Shown here piece after piece: positions 18,254-27,225 of a DNA stretch of 64,000 nt. Source of the DNA: Paenibacillus sp. An7. Lineage in GTDB: Bacteria; Bacillota; Bacilli; Paenibacillales; Paenibacillaceae. The notes below the pieces were generated by a model that worked only from the letters and a program-made list of their open reading frames with translations, had not been told where the DNA came from and searched no databases. A program made the position numbers and the translations under genes. The DNA lies in NCBI RefSeq assembly GCF_009870785.1, contig NZ_WTWX01000014.1, positions 1 to 64,000 of the forward strand, written 5' to 3'. Positions within the stretch are counted from its first letter, which is position 1; each line of letters opens with the position of its first letter.

Positions 18254-18515
18254 TCCTTTGTGACCTCCATTTAACGATGAGATTTGGCTTACACACTAAA
18301 CACTACCGAATGGCGTATGTATCGTATACAATCATTTGCTCATATGCAGGCATAACAGCAAGAGTCTGATGAAATGATTATTGCGTGGGAAATGATGCAC
18401 TAGTTTTGTATGACAGATAGAGAGAGAAAAAGAGGGGGAATCGCGCTAAGAGTGCTGCTTGAGTGCAGGAAAAGAGGGACCGCAGTTTACTTGCATGATG
18501 TAAAATATGCTAAGA

Positions 18516-18540
18516 ACCCCAAGCAGAATCTACTTGGGGT
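18516..18540 (-). terminator. Hairpin between the two binding-protein genes
   Basis: Perfect ACCCCAAG / CTTGGGGT stem lies 18 bp after the stop codon of the upstream binding-protein gene. On the minus strand only TTCTTAG follows, so it is a weak terminator or an mRNA-stabilising hairpin. Confidence 0.6.
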
Positions 18541-18557
18541 GAATCCAATTGTTAGTT

Positions 18558-20066
18558 TTATAAAGCTTCAGACAACTCTTTAATAATTGTATTGCCGCCA
18601 TTTATACGCCAGCGCTTTGTTTCCTGCTGAAATTCCTGCTCTGTTAAGATGCCAAGAATATAATTGTAAGTAGCGTCCGTGATAATTTTACTGAGTTCTG
18701 CGTTCCGCTCATCATACGTCTTTGATTCCAAATGAGCCGCCGGGTCTGCAACGAGAAAGTTTTCATTATCCTCGCTAAGCTGGTCTGCTAAAGCTGTTAA
18801 GGTCTCCTTCTCCGCCACCTCCATAACACTTGGGTTATTCATGTCCGCAATCATCAACATATAAAAGGCATTTACTTCTTGAATGCGCAGCTGAGTTGTT
18901 TCCTCTGGCAGGCGAACTTGACCGTTCTCTAGCGTATAATGCTTACCTTCTATGCCGTATTTCAATAAATTTGCAATGTCCTTATTCATTGTGCGGTCAA
19001 AGAAAGCTAAAATGTGCTTTAGTTCTTCTTCTGTCTTGATTGCCTTTTTAGAAAATAAATATAATCCGTTAAAATTCGGTATGGACCATACCCGGTATCC
19101 GTCAGGGCCTTTAATCCGGTTGGATAAAGTAAATGTAGCATCTGGATTTATTATTTTAGCTTCCTCATATAAGCGCTGAATATCGGTCATGCTTCCAATA
19201 TAGACCCCGGCTTTGCCGCTTATGATCATATTTCGCTGCACGTCTTTGCTTGTCACAGCAAAATCACGGTTAATGAGCTGCTCATTATATAGTTTTTTAA
19301 AAAAGTTCATTGTCTCCATATAAGCTTGTGTCTCAAACTCTGGTATAAATGTGCCTTCCTCCATACTCCAGTTATTAGGTGTCCCGAAATACGAGCTGAC
19401 GGTCTTGAACGCTCCATAGATTAGATCGTTACGGTCCGCAAGGCCAATCGTATCTGCCTTTCCGTTTCCATCAGGGTCATTATATGTAAAAGCGTGAAGA
19501 ACCTCATACAATTCTTCAAGAGTTCGCGGCACGGTAAGCTCTAGATGATCGAGCCAATCCTGCCGAATGATCACGCCTTGTCGTGACGATGGACGCTCTG
19601 TATATAAACCATAAATGCGATTATCAACAGATGTTTGCTTCAGAATATCTTTATTTAAGTATTTAAGGTTAGGATAATCCTCTAAGTAAGGTCCGATCTC
19701 CCAGAATGCACCGGATCTTATTGTATTTTTCAGGAGAAGATAGTCCACATTTCTAACAAAAGTCACTTTCTTTAAGGAATTCGTTGTTAAGGCAGTATTC
19801 ATCTTATCGCTATAGATTCCATCAGGAATCCAGTTAATATCTAGGCTAAAGCCGCTCCATTCTTCCAGCATGGACTGCATTTCATTACTTGGGGGTGTAG
19901 GGAAGTGAAGGGGGAGCATAATGGAGATGGGTGAATCCTCGATCGAGGCAGCATTTGATTGTTCTGAAGAATTATTACTGCATGCGCTTACAAATAGAAG
20001 TATAATGAAAATAATGGAAGAGCTTACAAATAATTGATTACCTGATTGGAACCCTTTCATCAGCAT
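18558..20066 (-). CDS. Extracellular oligosaccharide-binding lipoprotein, copy 2 (paralogue)
   Basis: This 502-residue family-1 binding lipoprotein has lipobox LFVSAC in the first 30 residues. It parallels copy 1 along its length: ISIMLPLHFPTPPSNE, RIYGLYTERPSSRQGVIIRQDW, NDPDGNGKADTIGLADRNDL, YGAFKTVSSYFGTPNNWS and a C-terminal DATYNYILGILTEQEFQ. It is divergent from the membrane AraC regulator. Two ATG codons compete: 20066 (4 nt from AGGAGG) and 20060 (10 nt). It has no permease of its own, so it may share the LplBC-type pair downstream or signal ligand presence to the regulator. Confidence 0.9.
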   Translation of the reverse strand: MLMKGFQSGNQLFVSSSIIFIILLFVSACSNNSSEQSNAASIEDSPISIMLPLHFPTPPSNEMQSMLEEWSGFSLDINWIPDGIYSDKMNTALTTNSLKKVTFVRNVDYLLLKNTIRSGAFWEIGPYLEDYPNLKYLNKDILKQTSVDNRIYGLYTERPSSRQGVIIRQDWLDHLELTVPRTLEELYEVLHAFTYNDPDGNGKADTIGLADRNDLIYGAFKTVSSYFGTPNNWSMEEGTFIPEFETQAYMETMNFFKKLYNEQLINRDFAVTSKDVQRNMIISGKAGVYIGSMTDIQRLYEEAKIINPDATFTLSNRIKGPDGYRVWSIPNFNGLYLFSKKAIKTEEELKHILAFFDRTMNKDIANLLKYGIEGKHYTLENGQVRLPEETTQLRIQEVNAFYMLMIADMNNPSVMEVAEKETLTALADQLSEDNENFLVADPAAHLESKTYDERNAELSKIITDATYNYILGILTEQEFQQETKRWRINGGNTIIKELSEAL

Positions 20067-20235
20067 TCTGCCTCCTTCTTATTTAGAATGAGAGAATCGC
20101 TCGTTCCCCCAATTCTTGCTCTTGAATCTAAGATCATGATTATCTGACAGATAGATGATTATTGCTCGAAAAAGGGCTGTTCCACTACAATAACAGTACG
20201 ATAAATATGACAATTGAAGTGTAGGTGATCCTTAA

Positions 20236-22542
20236 GTGCGTTCTTTAAGTTTTCTATCAAAAATGACGATATTCGGGTTCTTATTAAGCACGCTTCCGGT
20301 TATTTTTATCGGTACATTTTCTTATTTAACATCTTACAATGAAATACAGAAAAACGTAAATGAAAGTAAGTTAATGTTAATCATGCAAATTAAATCCAAT
20401 GTAGAGCAAAAGTTAACGACTGTCAACCAAACACTTAATCAGGTAATTAATTCGTCTTTCATGAAGAAAGCTCTTAATTTAAATATAACTGAAAGCGATT
20501 TCATAATGTATAACGACTTGCGTACTGAAATCCGTTATATGCAATCATTCGATACCAAGCTCGAAGATGTCATTCTCATTAATGAGCGTTATAACTGGAT
20601 GATTAAAAATTCCGGTCTATATAAGTTTGATGAGTACCCTTATCATGATCAGCTGGCGAGCCTGATGGAGCTTCCTGACTCAACCTCTTGGTCTTTGAAT
20701 CCATCTACATGGTTCTACAGCGAAGAAAATGCCAATAATTCAGCTTGCTCCTACAGCATAGGTCTTGTGAAACAACTCCCTTCAAGAGGACTTGATCCGC
20801 ATGGGCTGGCAATCGCGAGCATTCCTGCCTGTGATGTGCAGTCCTTGCTGGGTACGAATCATTCCGATCTAAGCGGACTGATGATTGTGAATGAGCAGGG
20901 CAAGATTATTTTGCACTCGGATGAATCATTAATCGGCCAGCCTGCGGAGAAAACAGGCATTCAAAGTCTCACGCAATTGAACGGTGCTTCAGGGCAATAT
21001 AAGTCCCATATTGGGGATGAACCTTTTTCCATAACCTATTATCGTTCTGATTTTAATGACTGGACTTATGTCAGCTATGATTCTATTCAAAGTATGACCA
21101 GTGAATCCAAAAAAATTGGAGCGTACACGCTTTATGCCTGTTTACTCATTCTGCTTATTTGCGTCACGATTGCCTGGCTGGGTTCAAAACGGATGTATTC
21201 GCCCATTAAATTGCTACTGAAACAATTTGGCCACCGGAGTGTAGATGAGAAGACGAGCAACGAATTTCAACTGATCGGAGAGCAGGTTCATGCTTTATTT
21301 CAATCAAAATCGAGATTAGAAGATGAAGTAAGAAAGCAGCTTAAGCAAGTGCGTACCTTTTTTTTAATTCGTGCTTTCCAAGGCAAGGTGAAGGCAAAAG
21401 AGCTGCATGACAAGCTAGAGCAGTTTGATTACAGCCGGCAGCTTGAGGAGTGGAAGACAATGTCAGTGCTTACTATACAAATAGGGACACTTGAGCAGAC
21501 GAGATATGAGAAGCAAGATTTAGAGCTTTTATTATTTGCTGTGCAGAATATGGTGGAAGAGCTTATTCCGGAGGAAGAACAGCTGGCTCCCGTGATGATT
21601 GACCATACGGTTGTCACCCTTATTGGCAGCGAGGAGAGTGAAAAGACGGCTTTTCAAGCTAAAATCTATACCGCAACAGAGCAGCTAATGAGTGAGATTA
21701 CAAGTTACTTAGGCGTGCAGGTCAGCATTGGCATGAGTCTTCCGTTCCATGATATCCGCACCCTTTCCATCGCTTATAAAGAAGGGTTAGAGGCGTTAAA
21801 GCATCGCATGACTCTTGGGGACGGCATTATCATTCAATTTGAAAATATTAACTCGGGGAAACCTTATTTAAAACTCAATTATCCCAATCATCTAGAAAAC
21901 GAGCTGCTGGATGCGGTTAAGCTCGCAAATGCTGAGAAAGCAAAGGATCTGCTCGAACAGCTGCTTAGGCATGTGTTTGCCACGGAGATGTCACCGCAGG
22001 AGTACCAGGTTCCGTTATCACGTCTGCTGAATAACCTGCTGATTACGATGCAAGAATCCGGTATTAGCTTGAAGCAGATTTATTATGGAACAGGAACGTT
22101 ATTTGAGGAATTGCTGGATTGCCATATTGTAGCTGAAATTGAAGATTGGTTCTGGACAGCTGTGATCCATCCGATGATTAAAGTGTTCCGAGATCGTCAG
22201 GATGCACAGTATCACAACATATCGGAGAAAATAATTGAGCTTATTCATCGGTATTATGATACCGATCTGACACTGGAAGAATGTGCCTCAAGGCTTCACT
22301 ACAATGCTAATTACTTAAGCAGTGTGTTTCGAAAAGAAACAAATTACTTTTTCAGTGAATATTTATCTGCTTACCGATTTCAAATTGCGAAGAAGTGGCT
22401 GGCCGAAACGGATATTCCCGTAAAAGACATTGCAGCAAAGCTTCGTTACAACAATTCGCAGAATTTTATTCGTTCGTTCCGTAAACAGGAAGGAATAACG
22501 CCTGGCCAATACAGACAAAAAATGATGCAAGTCGAAGCCTGA
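20236..22542 (+). CDS. Membrane-bound AraC-family transcriptional regulator (YesS/YtdP-like)
   Basis: This 768-residue one-component regulator has TM1 at about 8-28 (MTIFGFLLSTLPVIFIGTFSYL), a Cache-like extracellular sensor to about 290, and TM2 at about 295-315 (YTLYACLLILLICVTIAWLG). A cytoplasmic linker follows. The C-terminal AraC DNA-binding pair of helix-turn-helices is at about 670-765 (DLTLEECASRLHYNANYLSSVFRKETN ... IPVKDIAAKLRYNNSQNFIRSFRKQEGITPGQY). Such proteins sense a sugar outside and activate the adjacent divergent transporter operon. The start is GTG, with AGGTGAT about 6 nt upstream. It is co-directional with the SDR gene downstream. Confidence 0.92.
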   Translation: MRSLSFLSKMTIFGFLLSTLPVIFIGTFSYLTSYNEIQKNVNESKLMLIMQIKSNVEQKLTTVNQTLNQVINSSFMKKALNLNITESDFIMYNDLRTEIRYMQSFDTKLEDVILINERYNWMIKNSGLYKFDEYPYHDQLASLMELPDSTSWSLNPSTWFYSEENANNSACSYSIGLVKQLPSRGLDPHGLAIASIPACDVQSLLGTNHSDLSGLMIVNEQGKIILHSDESLIGQPAEKTGIQSLTQLNGASGQYKSHIGDEPFSITYYRSDFNDWTYVSYDSIQSMTSESKKIGAYTLYACLLILLICVTIAWLGSKRMYSPIKLLLKQFGHRSVDEKTSNEFQLIGEQVHALFQSKSRLEDEVRKQLKQVRTFFLIRAFQGKVKAKELHDKLEQFDYSRQLEEWKTMSVLTIQIGTLEQTRYEKQDLELLLFAVQNMVEELIPEEEQLAPVMIDHTVVTLIGSEESEKTAFQAKIYTATEQLMSEITSYLGVQVSIGMSLPFHDIRTLSIAYKEGLEALKHRMTLGDGIIIQFENINSGKPYLKLNYPNHLENELLDAVKLANAEKAKDLLEQLLRHVFATEMSPQEYQVPLSRLLNNLLITMQESGISLKQIYYGTGTLFEELLDCHIVAEIEDWFWTAVIHPMIKVFRDRQDAQYHNISEKIIELIHRYYDTDLTLEECASRLHYNANYLSSVFRKETNYFFSEYLSAYRFQIAKKWLAETDIPVKDIAAKLRYNNSQNFIRSFRKQEGITPGQYRQKMMQVEA

Positions 22543-22609
22543 CCGTGTGATATGTCTATCGGTTTTTGGTTAATACTTTCTGTGATGACATAATACAGGG
22601 GGTATTGGC

Positions 22610-23398
22610 ATGGGACGTGACGCAGAACGTAAAAGAATACTGATTACGGGTGCTGCCGGAAAAATTGGAAGCTGCCTTGCTGCAGGTTTACGAGAGACGA
22701 GCAAATACGAAGTAATTGCAACAGATCTAATGGGGGACGAAACGAAGAAGATACTGCCACTCGATGTTACAAATTCAGATCAGTTACTGGAACTTACCAA
22801 GGGAGTGGACACAATCCTCCATATTGGATGGGCTAAAGATGAGGAAGACTTCCTTGGTAAAGTACTGCCGTTGAATGTAACGGGAGCGTATTACTTATAT
22901 GAAGCAGCAAGATGTAATGGGGTAAAGCGAGTTATTTTTTCGAGTTCAAACCACGCCACGGGATTTTATAAAGTAGGGGAAGAAGTCGACGGGAATGACC
23001 CCTATCGTCCAGATAGTTTTTATGGACTGAGCAAGTGTTATATCGAACTTCTTGGCAGACTGTATTCGGACAAACACGGAATTTCTTCTATTAATATCCG
23101 AATTGGTAATTTCCCAGGTGATAACAAACCGCATTCCGAGCGTGCAGCGCATATATGGATCTCAGAGCGAGATTTAGTACAGCTTGCAGATAAATGCATA
23201 GAAGCACCAGAGATACATAAATTTTTAAGTCTATATGGCACTTCTGCCAACACAGATAACTACTATGATATTCGTTACCTTAAACAGCTGATCGGATATG
23301 AACCTCAGGATGATGCAGCAGACCTCATGGAACAGTTCGAGCGCCAGGGAGAACAGGTGAGGCAAGATGAGACAGAGTATCAAGGCGGCAATATATAA
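22610..23398 (+). CDS. NAD-dependent SDR, uronate-dehydrogenase-like
   Basis: This 262-residue extended short-chain dehydrogenase/epimerase has an N-terminal Rossmann motif TGAAGKIG, a cofactor-selecting acidic residue in ATDLMG, a catalytic serine in FSSSNHATGFY and YGLSK for the Tyr-x3-Lys pair. The SSNHxxGFY segment is characteristic of uronate dehydrogenases, which oxidise galacturonate or glucuronate to the aldarolactone. This fits the GH105 hydrolase nearby. A different sugar dehydrogenase or epimerase cannot be excluded. GGGGGT precedes the ATG and a terminator follows. Confidence 0.8.
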   Translation: MGRDAERKRILITGAAGKIGSCLAAGLRETSKYEVIATDLMGDETKKILPLDVTNSDQLLELTKGVDTILHIGWAKDEEDFLGKVLPLNVTGAYYLYEAARCNGVKRVIFSSSNHATGFYKVGEEVDGNDPYRPDSFYGLSKCYIELLGRLYSDKHGISSINIRIGNFPGDNKPHSERAAHIWISERDLVQLADKCIEAPEIHKFLSLYGTSANTDNYYDIRYLKQLIGYEPQDDAADLMEQFERQGEQVRQDETEYQGGNI

Positions 23399-23425
23399 AA
23401 GGGCATCCGGCGTCCCAGAAAAAAG

Positions 23426-23464
23426 AAGACGAAACAGCAAGTACGCTGATTTCGTCTTTTTTAT
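23426..23464 (+). terminator. Terminator of the regulator-SDR transcript
   Basis: AAGACGAAACAGC / GCTGATTTCGTCTTT stem with six T. Confidence 0.88.
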
Positions 23465-23579
23465 TCATTTTATGGATTTAAATTGGTTAAATATGGTAAA
23501 TATAAAACGCATTTATTAATTATCAACGAAAGTGTATAGTAAAAGAAAAAAGAGAATCGGAGTTCAGGGGGGTCAAGGG

Positions 23580-25160
23580 ATGAGATCATTATGCAAGGTT
23601 CTAATCGTCGATGACGAGATGCTGGTTAGACAGGGGATCAAACATCTTCTGGACTGGGAACAAGCTGGCTATTCTATTGTTGGGGAAGCTTCGAATGGTT
23701 TGGAAGCGCTAGAATTGGTAGAAGAGTTACAACCTCACATTGTGATTACAGATATCGTGATGCCTATTATGGATGGCGAGAAGCTCGTAAGGTTGGTAAA
23801 AGAGCGCTATCCTGCTATCGAGGTTATCGTGCTGAGCAGCTTTAGCGAATTCGATTATGTACGTTCTACGTTTCAGAACGGAGTAGCTGACTATATTTTA
23901 AAACCTAAACTTGAGGCGGAATATTTGCTCTCTATTTTACATAAAACAGCAGCTAAAATAGAAGGACTGGGGGCACCGGTAAAAGAAGAACGATCGGAAG
24001 AGACACAGATCGTGCAAGCAATCGATAAGATGCTCTCCGGTTATGAGGCAGAGATCACAACGGAAATCATCTGCCGCCGGTTCCCTTATCCAGAGTTTCT
24101 TCTACTGGGTGTAAATCTGAATCCCGTAAAAGATAAATTAGAGAAGAGACAGATCGAAAAAATTGTGAATCAGTATCTTCATGATTTACGATCAGAATCA
24201 GAGCAAACAGAGTACATGAAGCTAGAATCCGTTCCAGGCACGCTGCTCTATTTACTCAATGCGAGTGATCCCTGGACTGATCGTATAGAGCAGCTGATAC
24301 AGAATCTTTCCCGTATTCCTCAGCAGCATGAGCAAATAGAAAGCCTGCATTTTATTATTAGTGATCGATTTGAAGATTTCTGCCAATTGGGCAACGTCTA
24401 CACTAAACAATATGAGAGATTGAAACGTTACTCATTTTATTTACCGACGTATCCCGTTCTTGAAGCAGACCATTTACCTGCTTTACCTGCTAGGGCGCCA
24501 GAGATAGATATGGCAGAGCTGATTGAAGGATTAAAACGTAAACAATTCCAAAAGTCTTTTTCATCTTTCCTCGAACATATACATGAGAAATCATTAGATT
24601 ATGAGACGGATGTATTTGAATTTAAATCTCTGCTTGGCAATTTTATTTTTAATGTTACAAACACACTAAGTAAACTGAAATTTGAAACCGAGCCACTTGA
24701 AAAGAAAAAATATGATTATTTCAGACAAATTGATCAGGCTGTGTACGCTCGCGATGCAATCCAGTTTATTGAGAATTTTATTCAAGAAGCGGAAAGCATT
24801 ACGAGAGAGACGGACACTTCAACGAATCCGAGCTTTTATCGTCTGCTAAACTATATACAGGAGCATTATGCGGAGCCGATTACCCTAACGGAAGTGGCAA
24901 AGAAATTTCATTTTAACGCATCTTATCTATCCAGTTATTTCTCTGCTAACAATAATGAAGGTTTCAGTGAATATGTAAACAAGGTGCGAGTTGAGAAAGC
25001 AAAAGAAATGCTGGTAGCAACAGAAGAGTCAATCTCTGAAATTAGTGACCGCGTAGGTTATTCTGATCAGAGTTATTTTACAAAAGTTTTTAAGAAGATG
25101 ACCGGGGTATCACCAAGTCAGTATCGTAAAGAACAGGTGCAGGAGAACCAAAACATATGA
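23580..25160 (+). CDS. YesN-type AraC response regulator
   Basis: This 526-residue two-component response regulator has a CheY-like receiver at residues 5-125 (phospho-acceptor D58 in IVITDIVMPIMDGE; DD at 11-12) and a long middle region. An AraC DNA-binding domain lies at about 420-520 (EPITLTEVAKKFHFNASYLSSYF ... SISEISDRVGYSDQSYFTKVFKKMTGVSPSQY). It should activate the sugar ABC/lacZ genes downstream when phosphorylated by the overlapping kinase. The ATG at 23580 follows GGGGGG; the frame is open from a GTG at 23532, which has a poorer ribosome site. It overlaps the kinase gene by ATGA. Confidence 0.92.
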   Translation: MRSLCKVLIVDDEMLVRQGIKHLLDWEQAGYSIVGEASNGLEALELVEELQPHIVITDIVMPIMDGEKLVRLVKERYPAIEVIVLSSFSEFDYVRSTFQNGVADYILKPKLEAEYLLSILHKTAAKIEGLGAPVKEERSEETQIVQAIDKMLSGYEAEITTEIICRRFPYPEFLLLGVNLNPVKDKLEKRQIEKIVNQYLHDLRSESEQTEYMKLESVPGTLLYLLNASDPWTDRIEQLIQNLSRIPQQHEQIESLHFIISDRFEDFCQLGNVYTKQYERLKRYSFYLPTYPVLEADHLPALPARAPEIDMAELIEGLKRKQFQKSFSSFLEHIHEKSLDYETDVFEFKSLLGNFIFNVTNTLSKLKFETEPLEKKKYDYFRQIDQAVYARDAIQFIENFIQEAESITRETDTSTNPSFYRLLNYIQEHYAEPITLTEVAKKFHFNASYLSSYFSANNNEGFSEYVNKVRVEKAKEMLVATEESISEISDRVGYSDQSYFTKVFKKMTGVSPSQYRKEQVQENQNI

Positions 25161-26995
25161 TGAGGGGAGAGCTTGCAAATTTGAACAAGAAAAGTTTGTT
25201 TGTAAAGCTGTTTTTAGTCACCTTAATCAGTATAATTACGGTCTCGTTGTTATCTGTTGCGATTACCATTCGCATGTCTGAGAATTTATTTCTTAAGACC
25301 TTCAGTATTACGAATGAGAAGTTACTAGGACAGGTTAAATCCGATCTTGAAGCATACAATAATGCGGTTGCAACGAGTGCTACCTTAGTTGCTCAAAGCA
25401 GTGGTGTCCGTAAATATCTGTCGAGCAGTGAGACAGACTCCGTATCTTTATCCATGCAAACCTATGCGATGACACAGCGGATTAAGACGATAATATCGAA
25501 CCTAAGTGCTTATGATGTAGGTGTAACACTTGTTGGAGCCAACGGGCGAAGTTATACGACAGATCCTTGGTATTGGACGGTTACGGTAGATGAATTAAAC
25601 AATCATGAGATAACAAAACGAACAAAAGCGAATCCGCGAGAGATTCTGTATCAGCTTTATTATGATCGAGATCAGGGAGGTACAGAACAAAAACCTGTGC
25701 TCGTTGCCTCTAAAGCTTTATATGAACAGTATACTGGGAAAATTTATGGAACACTGTATATCACGTTTCGTAATCAGGATTTCCAGTCTTTTTATGAGAA
25801 TTTCACAAGTGAAGGCAACGATGTGCTGCTGATGAGTTCACAGGGACAAATTATCTCCAGTAATCGAAGTGAGTTGATCGGGCAGCAGGTTCCTTCTCTG
25901 TTGCATGCTGTAGGTACGCAAGAAAAGAGTGAACTCGGCAGTAAAAGCCTTTCTTTTGAGGGAAGCGAGATTACGGTATTAACAGAGTATTTACCGGAAT
26001 TTGATTTTTATCTGGTGAACCTCTTAGACCGAGAAACAGCGATGGGTAATATGGTCAATGTAAAAACAATGACACTTATGATCATGTCCATTGTTTTACT
26101 ATCACTAATTATTGTTTATCTCATTACTAGGAAAATGACAAAGTCCATGAGAGAGCTTGTCTATCATATGTCACAGATTCCAACGAGTGGATTTAATCAG
26201 CGTGTTGATGTATCCAAAAGCGGATATGAGGTGGAGGAGCTGGGCAATGCTTTTAACTATGTACTTGACGAATTAAATGTGTATGTAGATCGATTGGTAG
26301 AGACTCAGAAAGAGCAGCGGAAAGCCGAACTTGCAGCGCTCGAAATGCAGATTAATCCGCATTTTCTATATAATACGTTGGCTTCTGTTAAATTTCTTGT
26401 ACAACAAGGAAATAAAGAAAAGGCTGCTGATACGATTAATGCCTTAATTACCTTGCTGCAAAATACCGTCAGCAATGTACAGAGTGCCGTTACGGTCCGC
26501 CAAGAACTGGATACACTAAAAAATTATGTGTTTATCAATCATGTAAGATATGGTGATCGAATTCGAGTCAATTATTTCATAGAACCAGAGAGTATGGACT
26601 ACCAAATTCCTAAACTTATTTTGCAGCCGTTTATTGAAAATGCTTTTTTTCATGCGTTCAACCATAAAGAAGAGGGAACAATTCTGATTATGATTTCGGT
26701 TCAGGATGATCACTTGGTCTGTGAAGTAAATGACAACGGAGACGGAATGGACATCGATTCAGCTGAAACGACGGATGCAAAAATATTACCGAAGACAAAG
26801 AGGAATCGAAAGTTATTTTCTGGGATTGGGATACAGAATGTGGACCATAGGCTCAGATTCATGTATGGGGACAGCTATGGAGTTGATATTAGCAGCGTCA
26901 TCGGTGAGGGGACTCGCATTAAGATTACCATACCTCTTTTAAAACAGGAGGATGAAGACGAGAAAAGTAGACAAACAGTGGAGAGTAAGACTTAA
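25157..26995 (+). CDS. YesM-type sensor histidine kinase
   Basis: This 612-residue membrane kinase has TM1 at about 14-36 (LFVKLFLVTLISIITVSLLS), a Cache-like extracellular domain, TM2 at about 305-325 (MIMSIVLLSLIIVYLIT) and HAMP. The His_kinase domain has the phospho-accepting histidine in MQINPHFLYNTLAS (around residue 400). The C-terminal HATPase has VNDNGDGMD and GIGIQNVDHRL. It starts within the stop codon of yesN; a TTG at 25181 behind AGGGGAGAG is an alternative start. The pair senses an extracellular sugar and controls the transporter/beta-galactosidase genes that follow. Confidence 0.92.
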   Translation: MMRGELANLNKKSLFVKLFLVTLISIITVSLLSVAITIRMSENLFLKTFSITNEKLLGQVKSDLEAYNNAVATSATLVAQSSGVRKYLSSSETDSVSLSMQTYAMTQRIKTIISNLSAYDVGVTLVGANGRSYTTDPWYWTVTVDELNNHEITKRTKANPREILYQLYYDRDQGGTEQKPVLVASKALYEQYTGKIYGTLYITFRNQDFQSFYENFTSEGNDVLLMSSQGQIISSNRSELIGQQVPSLLHAVGTQEKSELGSKSLSFEGSEITVLTEYLPEFDFYLVNLLDRETAMGNMVNVKTMTLMIMSIVLLSLIIVYLITRKMTKSMRELVYHMSQIPTSGFNQRVDVSKSGYEVEELGNAFNYVLDELNVYVDRLVETQKEQRKAELAALEMQINPHFLYNTLASVKFLVQQGNKEKAADTINALITLLQNTVSNVQSAVTVRQELDTLKNYVFINHVRYGDRIRVNYFIEPESMDYQIPKLILQPFIENAFFHAFNHKEEGTILIMISVQDDHLVCEVNDNGDGMDIDSAETTDAKILPKTKRNRKLFSGIGIQNVDHRLRFMYGDSYGVDISSVIGEGTRIKITIPLLKQEDEDEKSRQTVESKT

Positions 26996-27141
26996 AATGG
27001 TTTGAAAAATATGGAATTAATCTAAATAAAAAGCCAAAATCTAAAAATAGTACATGTGTAGAGCAGTGAATTGAGCAATGGAACTAAGAAAAGCACCAAA
27101 GCTAACAAATATAGTCCTAAAGAAACCGCATACATGGGTGA

Positions 27142-27190
27142 TAAGATGGAAGCATAGAAAGTAAACGCTTCCATCTTATTTATTTTTAAA
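27142..27190 (+). terminator. Terminator/attenuator before the sugar-binding protein gene, with cre-like overlap
   Basis: TAAGATGGAAGC / GCTTCCATCTTA is a perfect 12-bp stem followed by TTTATTTTT. It ends the two-component transcript just before the binding-protein gene. A 14-bp stretch at 27160-27173 (reverse TGGAAGCGTTTACT) is 12/14 to the cre consensus and overlaps the 3' arm, so catabolite repression is possible but unproven. Confidence 0.75.
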
Positions 27191-27225
27191 TCTATTTTTT
27201 ATTCAGCCTTGAGGGGGTTATTTCA

